A stretch of 64,000 nt of DNA from contig BJKQ01000014.1 of NCBI GenBank assembly GCA_006538405.1, positions 248,001-312,000 on the forward strand. Reading direction: 5' to 3'. Of the stretch, positions 36,228 to 46,200 are shown in pieces (position 1 is the stretch's first letter; each line of letters opens with the position of its first letter). The DNA comes from Hansfordia pulvinata. Lineage: Eukaryota > Ascomycota > Sordariomycetes > Xylariales. A model generated the notes under the pieces. The model had not been told where the DNA came from, did no database searches, and worked only from the letters and a program-made list of their open reading frames with translations. The translations under genes were made by a program, and so were the position numbers.

Positions 36228-38234
36228 TTTCGCGGTCCTCACAGGGGCGACTGTCCCAGAAGTTGGCCGCGGGGGTGGAGAGTTTCGCGAACGAAGCCGG
36301 GACGGTCGGGGCAATTGAGGTCAGACTGAGGCGGCGACGACAGCGACGACAGAGCCATGCGCTGCGGTGGAATGGTTTTTTTGGGAGGGCCGGCCGGCCG
36401 ATAACGATAAGAAAATAAAGTGGCCCCTGGTCAGTGGAGTTGCGAGTACTCGTATACTCGTACTGGGGCCTGGCGCCTTGCGGAGCACACCAGTGGGGTT
36501 GGTTCACCTACTCGGATGCGGGTATGCAGGACGTGAGGACCCCCCATTGCGTGTAGGTCGTCGATTAATTGTCGAAATTTATCTTTAGATCGCAAGTACC
36601 CTACGGTCAAGAGTCTGCTTATTGTTGAGGGACACGTTATGGAATGAGAAGAGCAGGCTAAACTCCTCATTCTATCAAGGACTGAGGTAGGTAATTTAGA
36701 TAAGAGGTAGTATTCCCCTACTGGAGATACACCTGAAGGACGACCTCGTGATCATATGCTCGGCACCTACCTAAGGGACATGAAGTATCCGCTGAGCCAG
36801 GTAGTGTACCTTCTTGTATCTGAATCTTCCACTCGCCTGCCGAAGCCAGCTAGTTCCATCACGATTAAGACGGCTGCTCAGATCGCTTATCCCGGCATCT
36901 ACTTGTACCTACTATTGGTCTCCCACTAGGTTCTCGGCTCCCTTTATCTACAGTAGAGTTCGAGTAGGCCCACGTGCACCGAAAGTGGCATGAATGTGTA
37001 CATTCTGCACAGCCCACTCCCAGGTGAGATGCAGCCGGTGGTGCAATCAACTGGCGTAAGGTGGACAGGAATCATCACCTATAAAAGGGTTTGACCGAGT
37101 ATAGCTAAGCCACCTACTCGTACTTCTCATGGTACCTAATCTATACGAATCTCACGTCCTGCTCTCATGTCATGAATTGTACATAAATTAAGTAGAAGAT
37201 GGTATCCAATGGCGTCCGCGTTCCAGCAGGTTCACGCGATGGGCACCTAAGAGGTACTCGTCCACACGAGGCCAAACAGGTTCCCAGAGAGGTAAGGTGG
37301 TACCTAGGTGCCTATCCGCGAATATCCGTAAAGCCAGGCACTACGAGTACAGCCGCTGCTAAGCAATGACGTAACCCCGCACCCCCCTCCATTGGCAGGC
37401 AGCGCGCGGCAGACCTCATCCATCCCACCCCTTCACCCATCCATCCCAGGCCCGATGCCAGTCATCATGCCAGGGCTGCCTTAATTCGATGTTTGCAGGG
37501 CAGTGCTGCGCAAGACGTGGCGAGACCCTGCAAGATGCGGACCTGCAGTGCCATCCCAGCTGAGCGCAAGTTAGACCGGGGCAGAGGGGTATGTCTGCCT
37601 TGTTTTCCAGCGCCAGCCCCATCCGTCATGGCCACCATGAGAGATACGAGAGCCCTCCGAGACCAAGCGAGCGAGAGAGGGGGGAATCCTGGGGGGCTCT
37701 CTTCACGAGCAACGACATCTGGCGATCTGACACGGCTCCCCATGAGCGTCCGCTGTCTACTCGTACTCCTGTTCGTGGCCAGACAGGCAACACGACGGCT
37801 GCGCAACGCGGGCCATCATCGACTATAGCGGTGTCCACATGGCACGACATTGATAGAGCTCCGATGAGTAGGCGAGTGGGTAAGGTAGCACATCCGGACG
37901 AGAACACACGTTATCTCCTTCAACAAGTTAGTAGGTAGGTAGGTACCTACGTAAAGTAGGTGGTAAGGACTGGAGGTAGGCAGGTCCCACGTCCGGAGCA
38001 CTTATTAGGTTGCCGTGTCACGTTCCATGGCACCTACAACCAAGTAGGTACGTGTACGGGATGTCCGCACTTAAATACCCTCACATGCGCTCCCCAGCAA
38101 TTGTCCGACTCCCTTCCCCCTTCACCACTCTCGTGCCATCGATCGCAGCCACTATCGTCTTCAACGCCCGCATCCACCGCCACGTCGCTCGCCCCGTACT
38201 CCGTCGAGCATACCACGTCACTCCTCGTCCCAAC
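36228..38234. other. Intergenic region with TACCTA and TACTCGTA motifs
   Basis: This two-kilobase divergent spacer lies between bms1 and the protease-inhibitor gene. It has GAGTACTCGTATACTCGTAC at 36445-36464 and clusters of GGTAGGTA/GTACCTAC units near 36690, 37290 and 37925-37955. No supported gene. The two promoters must lie at its ends. Confidence 0.5.
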
Positions 38235-38707
38235 ATGCCTTCCTACATTGTATGTCTACCCCGCCCGTCTGGTCCATGCCTGCCTGCCCACGCTGCCGCC
38301 CTACGCGTACAATGTGCCGAGACGCAGATGCGGCGTGCGTCGATCAGCGCTGGCTCCGACCTGCCAGACTCCCATACTAACCGCACCCGCTGTCCAGATC
38401 CAGTGCAAGCCGGACAGCTCCCCGGAGCAGGTCCAGGAGGCCAAGGACCATGCCACTTCGCAGGGAGGCAAGGTCACCGCCGAGTTCAAGCTGATCAAGG
38501 GCTTTGCGTGAGTCGATGCGACCTGTCGATGCAAACGGCAGTGTAACCCCTTTCTTATCATCTTGCAAGACACACCTGGATCGAGCCCGGCTGACCCAAC
38601 CTCTTCACCCCCGCAGTGTCGATTTCCCCGAGGGCAGCATCTCGACTCTCGAAAGCCACCCGCACATCCACACGGTTGAGACCGACAAGGAGATGAAGAC
38701 GCAATAG
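38235..38707 (+). CDS. Small protease inhibitor, I9 type (Pbi2-like)
   Basis: Three exons (38235-38249, 38398-38507, 38617-38707) give 71 residues. Exon 1 has only five codons (MPSYI). The intron before exon 2 shows a CTAAC branch-like site. The mature sequence IQCKPDSSPEQVQEAKDHAT, then GGKVTAEFKLIKGFAVDFPE and HPHIHTVETDKEMKTQ, is the inhibitor I9/propeptide fold. That fold is shared by subtilisin propeptides and the free yeast proteinase B inhibitor 2. A stand-alone 71-residue form without signal peptide fits a cytosolic inhibitor of the vacuolar subtilase, which in yeast also aids vacuole fusion. The family assignment rests on the spacing and the characteristic GFAVDFPE turn. Confidence 0.88.
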
Positions 38708-40947
38708 ACGCGCCTGTCGCGAGGAGCATGCGGCCTCTGTGCAGCAGGCTGCTTGATGATGGATTCCGATTCCGCTGGGGAGAAGGAACGGCCCCGCGCC
38801 AGTCCTTCCGGGGCGACCCCCGCCCTTCTGCCCCCGACCTTTACGAGTACATAGAATTTGATAGCTGTCGGCCGCATCTGAACGCAGCCGCCTTTTGACG
38901 AATGCATACTTTAGTCTTATCAGCAGCGCGTACCCGTCGCCACGGCAAGAGGTCGGCCCCTTAGGTACACTGATGACGTGAAGGAGGAACACCGTCTTTC
39001 TTGCATTTCCCATGTGCTTACTCCGTAGGTACTAGTACTCGGATGCTGCGCGCGAAGCGTGACAGGCGGCACGGCACAGCAGGCAGAGCGCGATAATGGC
39101 CCTGCAGACCTGCTTTTGTTGGACATGCGGCACTCGGGCGAAACTGCCAAGAGGACTGCCACCCGCTTTGCCCCAGCTGCGTGATTTGAAGATGACGTGC
39201 TTCTGCTGCATACGCGTACAAGCACTGTGGGCCGGGAGGTACGACACATGACGAATGTTTGGCCCTTGAGCTGACTGAACGTACAAGTTTGTCTCGCCTG
39301 GCCAGCAGTGCAGGGCAGAGCAGGGCCAGGGGATACACTTACGAGTAGAAGCAAAGCAGGGAGGGATGGAGAATGAGAGCAAGCTGTGAAGACCTTGACG
39401 TTCAGCCAGAAAGACGGCACCAGTACCTGTGGATCGCAATGGATTTACCACAGGTTGAACTCGTCAGGACTGGTGCCGCCCGCCTGGGCAAGGCGACTTT
39501 GAAGCTGGGCGCCGAGAGCGCTCGGTAGCACATGGTGGTTCTCTGCCATGGCGGCACTGCCGTGTTGGTGACTGTGTCCTGGATCCTAGAGCCTGTGAGC
39601 CTGGAGATGGGCGTGGGGAAGCCAAGGCGGGCGCGCGCGGGGGGGAGATAAGATAACAGGTCGCGCGGGCGACCCTCACAATGTACCTATGGATCTCTTT
39701 GACCAGCCGGCGAGCCAGTGACGGCTGTCGCTGGCGCGCATGGATGACAGGTGAAAATGCGTAAAGTTTGAGGGCCGAGGCGAGGTGGAGAGCGCCGCTA
39801 GGTGCATCCAATCCAACCTGGTCCCGTCCGTCTTGGCTGATCACATGCACCCCCGACGTGGACTTGAGAAGCTCACCGGCGGATTGCCTGTGCGAGGTTA
39901 GGTACTTCGTTAAGGTACCTAACTCAGTACTGATAACCGTGGTTTGAATCATTACCCGTGGACGGAAATACATCCATGTATTTCCCAGGGTCCCCGTCTC
40001 AGTGCCACGGGTGGCGAATTCGTATGAGTACCTACCTCTCTGTGCCCGTAAAACATAGACAGCGCAAAGCGCTGGGGTGCGCCGCGACGTGGACAACTTG
40101 AAAACGACCACCACCTGAGGCGATTGCGGTCCCCCCTGCTTCATGTGTGTGGCTTCTTCTGTCTTGTCATGTCTTGCCACTGTCGATCCATTACCGTCTT
40201 CAATGCTCCTGGACAACAGACGTCCATTGAATACAAGAGAGTTGGTAAGTTCTGAGAACCTACATGCACTGCCATCCATTGCGACACACATGGATGGGCT
40301 CACGCTCTACGAGTAGGTACCTAAAGGGACGTTCGATCTACGTACCTGCCTCGGTAAGGCGCAGCACTGTCAGAATGGAACGCAATGGATCAGGCCCACG
40401 CTGCTGGACTCTAATCGTACTCGTAGTCTCCAGGGCTCTCCGCCGTGGAGGTACGGTGTACTCATGTACCTCCGTTCTGCCCCAGCTGCCGCGCCCGCGC
40501 CCGCGCCTTCCACCGCTAACGCTGCCGAAACACTACCGCTCCTGCCGTCGTTATTCTGTTATTGGCCAATTAAGTGTTGGAATGCCCTCGTGACTGCCAC
40601 GACTATTCCACGTCGTCCCATGCTCGACTCCCTCTCTCCTGCATCCCGCCTCCCACTCCTCTCTTCTCCTCCTCCTCCTCTCTCCTCTACTATTCTCTCC
40701 TTCCCTCCCAAACCCGCCTCGCCCACCAAGCCACCAACCTTCACTGCACCGGGACCTCCGCCAGCCCACTTCCAATCTCTGCTACGCCAGGCGCTGTCCA
40801 ACATACCTCCTTTCGTGACTCATCTGCCCCCGACCGCGGCCCCGATCTTCGACTCTATATCCTCTTACCTGCCAAACCGACTGCTCCATCCGCTCGCTTT
40901 AAGCTCCAGCAACACCATTCAGCTCGTCAAGATCTCAACATGCCACC
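38708..40947. other. Intergenic region upstream of the PDK-family kinase
   Basis: No gene is supported. An open frame on the minus strand (40303-39464) lacks conserved features and an ATG at its start. Several TACCTA motifs are present. The part nearest the kinase (40600-40930) is pyrimidine-rich with repeated CTCCTC, as in a fungal core promoter/leader. Confidence 0.5.
40561..40570. promoter_or_regulatory. Palindromic CCAAT pair (ATTGGCCAAT)
   Basis: Two overlapping, opposed CCAAT boxes lie about 380 bp before the kinase start. CCAAT is bound by the HAP/CBC complex in fungi, which regulates respiratory genes, so a link to a mitochondrial enzyme is plausible but unproven. Confidence 0.35.
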
Positions 40948-40951
40948 ATGA
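40940..40951 (+). other. Three-codon upstream ORF overlapping the kinase start
   Basis: ATGCCACCATGA encodes Met-Pro-Pro-stop. Its TGA (40949-40951) overlaps the kinase ATG (40948-40950) by two bases. Termination at the first frame would leave the ribosome exactly at the main start. Confidence 0.6.
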
Positions 40952-42404
40952 GAGCCGTACGCAGCCCGTGGCGCGGTCTGTCGTCCCGCTTCAGCCCTAG
41001 CTCCCATTCATTGGCCTCTCGCTCTCTGGGGCTTAACCAGCCCACGACCATCGCCAGAAGGTCCTTCCGCCATTTGCGCCCACTCGCCAATGTCGTCGAC
41101 AGCCACCAGCCCTCTTCTCAGAAATGGTCCCATCCTCCCAGCTCCTCGGCCGTCACCGATGAGGAGATCGCCAACCTCACAAGCAAAAAGCAGCATTCCC
41201 TGAGCCTCGCCGACCTCGTCAAGCACGGTCGCCCTCCTCTGTCCTCCGATGCTCTTTTTTCCTCGGCCAACTTCACCCTCTCCCTGCTGCCTATTCGCCT
41301 TGCTCACCGCATCCAAGCCCTGCGCAACTTGCCCTTCATTGTCGTCTCCAACCCGAATATCAGCCGCATCTACAACAACTATCTTCACTCTCTCTCCACC
41401 CTCCTGCCCTGGCAACATCGCACCATCGACTCCCTCGACGCTGAAATCCGGTTCACTTCTGTCCTCGCCGAACTTGTTGAAACCCACCGGGAAACCATTC
41501 CCATTCTCGCCCGCGGCTTTCTCGAGTGTCGCCGCTACATATCCCCCCATGAGGTCACCCGATTCCTCGACACCCACCTACGCACACGCATCGGTACCCG
41601 CCTGATTGCCGAGCAGCACATCGCCCTGCATTACTCATCAGTGCCTCATTTCGACCCCCAGGCCAGTCCGACCCCCTGTCCCGAACACCCCTCCTTCATT
41701 GGCGTCATCGACACCGCGCTCTCCCCGGCCGATATCATCGATGGCTGTGCTGGCTTTGTTGCCGACATTTGCGAGCTGAACTACGGCGTGCGCCCGCACT
41801 GGATCATCGATGGCGAGCCGCAAACCACCTTTGCCTTTGTGCCCATGCACTTGGAGTACATTGTTACCGAGCTGCTGAAGAACGCTTTCCGTGCCACCGT
41901 TGAGAACGGCCGAAGCCGCGATCCTGTCGTGATTACGATAGCTCCTGAGCCCGCCGACTCGGATGGCCGCTCTCCTGCTGTCACGCTCGACCCTCCTGCT
42001 GAGGATCGAGGCGTCTTCAAGACCGATGCTATCCAGCCTCTCGAGGATAACGCCCCAGGCGTGACTATTCGCATACGCGATCGCGGGGTGGCATCAGCCC
42101 CGAAGTCTTGCCCGACATTTGGAATTATAGTTTCACTACTTTCAGCGACGATTACGATGACCTCCCAGGAAGCGGGGCTGCGTACAGCAACATCGGCGGC
42201 GGTGGCGGGAACGGCCACGACGCTCTGGGTGTCATTTCAGGTGCCGGCATCAATGGGGGCAGCTCCCTGGCCGGCCTCGGCTATGGACTACCCTTGAGCC
42301 GCGCTTATGCTGAATACTTTGGTGGCGGTATAGGTGTCCAGAGCCTTCATGGCTGGGGAGCCGATGTCTATCTGCGGTTGAAAGGCGTTGGCAGAATCCA
42401 ATAG
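40948..42404 (+). CDS. Mitochondrial PDK/BCKDK-family protein kinase (one-base frame break)
   Basis: The N-terminus is Arg/Ser-rich without acidic residues, as in mitochondrial targeting peptides. The BCDHK/PDK N-domain follows ([46 protein letters not shown]). Then comes the GHKL ATPase domain, with N-box ELLKNAFRA at 308-316 and G1-type motif beginning D378-R-G. These kinases phosphorylate the E1 subunit of pyruvate or branched-chain keto-acid dehydrogenase and inactivate it. The frame fails at the G1 motif (G run 42085-42088). Continuation in the next frame restores [17 protein letters not shown], then [20 protein letters not shown] and the stop at 42402-42404. One missing G explains this and would give about 485 residues. 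Pyruvate versus branched-chain substrate is undecided; size suggests a yeast Pkp2-like member. Confidence 0.85.
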
Positions 42405-43231
42405 ACGCGGGTGAAATCTGCATGTTGGCGCCGAAACGGCAACACGTGTGCAGGTACTGGTGGTGTTTGAATTTATCTGGAGTGGGAGTGCCTGGCGCAA
42501 AACATGGGATCTAATGGTCGCCAAACAAATCTACATAAATATTAGGGATGATTTTGGTATTGAATAAAAATGTTTGTGGATCTACCTGCCTCTGTCTGTT
42601 TTCAATTTGGTTCTCTCTGGCTGGTCCAGGCAGGCCCGAGATTCGTCCTGTCGGCGATACTGGATGGGCCTGTCAAATTCAACTCTTTATGATCTGCTTT
42701 CGCCTGTCCGCGAATCCTGGAAGCCCTGCTTGCTGCCGTGAGTTCGCATCGGGGGTTCGAATTAGGAGGATGACTAGTAAACGAAGAGGCCACAGCCCAG
42801 ACATGGCGAATGGACGATAGCGTGCTAGACGGGAGAAGACGGAAGGGGTCGAGAGTTTGGGTTGGGTTGTTATCAATTAAGGAAATGCCGGCATCAAGCA
42901 GTGCATGTTACTATTTTGGGGGTGTCCTCTTTGACTATCTGTCCTTCTCTGTATATCTTCTTCCACATCTCAGCCACCGCTATTTGATCCAAGTCCATTC
43001 CGTGCGAGAGAAGGCGCATGCCGATTAGACAAAACTGAAAACAATCAAGGAAAAGTAAAACAAGTCGCAATGCAAGGCGCGCTCCCACTGAAACAAGACC
43101 GCAAATGTATGGGGAAAATCCAGGTGCCGTCCGCTGTTCTTATGTACAACCCCCATGCGGCTTCAACAACCCAGAGGAGTTCGAGGTGATCTCGATCTCT
43201 TCGCGAGAAGAAACCCATCAACCGGCGTGTA
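42405..43231. other. Convergent intergenic region
   Basis: This 3'-to-3' spacer between the kinase (+) and the class VII chitin synthase (-) contains no supported gene. Confidence 0.5.
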
Positions 43232-46200
43232 TTACATGTTGGCCAGCTCAATATCGATCTGTCGGTCCATGAAAGTCCTCCGCTCGCCAACCAACTCAGT
43301 CTGCAGTCTCTGTTCGACCAGCGCCCGCAACTGCTTCTTGGTGCACGAGTCCAGGTCGGTCTCGTGAAGCACCGCCTGGATGGCCTCGATGATCATGCCG
43401 TCGTCCAGCTGGTTGCCCCTCTGGAAATCAAACGACGCCACTGACTGGTGGGCACGGTTGCCAAGGGGCGACCTCGCGCCGCCAGTGTAGCCCATGGCCG
43501 AGTTCATGACCCGGTGCCCCGGCTCGTTGTGGGGAGAAACATTGGCGACGTTCCTCAGGTTGTTCATGCTGGGCTGGCGGCTGTGTGGGCTGTCCTGGTA
43601 CGGAGACTGGGTCTGCATGCGCTGCACGTCGCCGAAAGACGCCATGGATTGCCTGTGCAGGGCGTTGTCCGAGTAGCCGCCGCCGTAGGTGGACCTGTTC
43701 ATGCCCTGGTAAGGACCGGGAGACTGGGGAGGCATGTAACCGCCTCGGCCTTGGAGGCCGGTAAGAACCGAGCCCTGGCGAACCGACGAGTACACAGACT
43801 TCATGTCATCCATCTCGTAATTGTCATCGTAGTACTCGTTGCCCTTCTCGGCGTAGGCACCGCGACGACCAGGAAGGTTGTTGGCCGTGGCGTAGTCATC
43901 CCAGCGCTGGAGAGGGATAGACCGGGGATCGAAACCCTCGTCAGTCACGGCCACAACCTGCTTCTTGCCCTGTTCTCCGATGACGATTCTGGTATTGCCC
44001 CAGGTGAAGTTGTCCTGGTTCCAGAAAGAGTAAACAGGGAGGATGAAGGAGTAGATAGGGAATGCCAGAATGTAAATGATCATCCATCCAATATGCTGCC
44101 ATTGTCTCTTGAGGATGAAGATGAGGGCTTGCAGACCGTATACAGCAGCAATCATGATGACCGAAATGAGAGGGAACTGGCCGCTATGTGTGGCAATCTT
44201 GTAGATCAGGTATCCAATGTAGGCACACGAGGCCGGCAAGATGATGGTACCAGTAAGGTCGATGAAGACGATGAACCTCATGGAAAAGCAGCAGAATCCA
44301 CAGAGATCCTTGAGCATCATCAGCTCCACAAGGTTGTGAACGGTCGAGTTGATCCATCTTCGGCGCTGCGAGAGAAGGACGCTCCATTTCTCGGGCGCGG
44401 CGGTCTGACAGTAGGCATCGGGCGTGAACTTGAACGACATGTGGGGGAAGTACTTCGTCATGATGGTGGTCAAGAATCGATCTTCACCAAGAGACAGCAA
44501 ATTCTTCTTGTGGAGGGTGTCGACGTTGCAAATGCTGTAGTCGCGGATCACGTTGTCCGAGATAATCAGGGGCTTGCCGCGGTCAGCAGTTCTCAAGCGG
44601 TACATGGTGAAACTGCGAGACTGAATCAGTTGAATGTTCTGGGTGCACAAGGGCTGAGGGGAGGACTCACCATCCAGGCAAACACGTGACGCTACCAAAG
44701 AGAGATTCAAAGGCCTTCGCCAAGTGATGCGAGATGTAGTACTCGTACACTTGAATCATACTCCACCAGGAACGTTCCTCATTCTGCAAAGCCGTTTCGC
44801 CACAAATACCAGCAATCTTGGCGTTGTTGGCACATGAAGCAACCAGTCTGTTCAAGGAGTCCTCGCGAACGCAAGTGTCGGCATCGATCATGAGGAGGTA
44901 CTCGTACAGCTCAGGGTCCACGCCGATGATGTTGTTGATTTGATGGAACATTTCGAGTTCCATTGGGTTCATGGGCGCACGGTGGTGGACGCGGTTCAGG
45001 AAGCTCATCAGCAAGATCTGGGAATCGCGCTTGCCACGGTTACCGGGCTTGGACTTGGTCTGCTCCGACTCCTTGCCACATTTAACGACAACGATGTACG
45101 GAACGACGTTGCCCTCGTACTCGTAGAGGCCGGAGTAGACTTTGCCGTAGTTGAGCTGATCGCTGCCGGTGCCAACCGACTTGAAAGGGAGCGCGGGAGG
45201 GTCAACCTTGGGGTCAACGCCGAGAATATCAAGGACAATCTTGGGCGTGGGGCGATCGTTGCCGCCACCAATGATGTTGCCGTCGCAAATAACACAGATG
45301 AGCTTCCTCTTGTTGTCATATTGCAGTGCCGTCAGCGAGTCGAGCGCTTTTCTCAAAGCGTCTTCACCTTCGGTATAGGCAGGAACCTGACAGATGACGA
45401 ACTTGTCCTGGGGCGACGGGCGTCGCTTGGAGCCGAACTGAAGGGCAGCCAAGAACTTGATACCAATTACGCAACAGATGATGATGGCGAAGGCCAGCAG
45501 AATGTAATTGTTGGCCTGGCAGCGAGGGGTGTATCTGAAATCCGGGATACCGACGTAGAACGTGTTCTTGATGCAGTTCAAACTGTTGAGAACCTCGGCC
45601 GTTGCGGTTTGGTTGCTGGCGACGTTCTTGACCCGCGAGTTCCACATGTCGGTAACATCCGAGCCAGGGTTATTTTGCACCGCCTCAATTATGCCCGTGT
45701 CGAGGAAGTTGTATTGAGGCAGGTTCTTGTAGAAGTCGATCGTATGGAAGTAGTCCGTGAGGTCGTAGACCGCATTGTCATAGGTCACCCACATGTGATT
45801 GTTGTTCTGGCCGTCGTCGCTGATGTTCTTCAGGTCGTAGACAAGCTCACCAGTGTAGTATTCGGTGATTCTGGGAAGGAAGTACTTCCTGTACCAGTCG
45901 GGGTCCTTCAGCTTCGAGTTAGGGTCTTGCTGCTGAGCGCCAGACGTGTGCTCGCCCTGGGAATGGTGTTGGTGTTGTTCGGGCTGAGCGCTGTCTGGTC
46001 CGAGATGCCGAGACCAGGGCACGTGAGCGTCAAAGGGGGAACGAAGTAGCCATCCAGATTCTGCCCAGCGAACTGCATCATGAGATCCGAGGTGGTCTCA
46101 ATGTTGGTGTCACTGTGTTGAAGTCTCCAGAACTTGGTGATGTCGTAGACCTTGCCGTGAATGCTGACCCAGAAGTCAGTCTCACCCTGGTGATAGCTGA

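Noticed and set aside
39464..40303. Minus-strand frame of 279 codons
   Set aside because: Starts at GTG, has no recognisable motif or splice pattern, and contains the intergenic TACCTA motifs; probably noncoding.
42745..42775. GGTTCGAATTA resembling a tRNA T-loop
   Set aside because: Flanking bases do not pair as a T-stem and there is no cloverleaf upstream.
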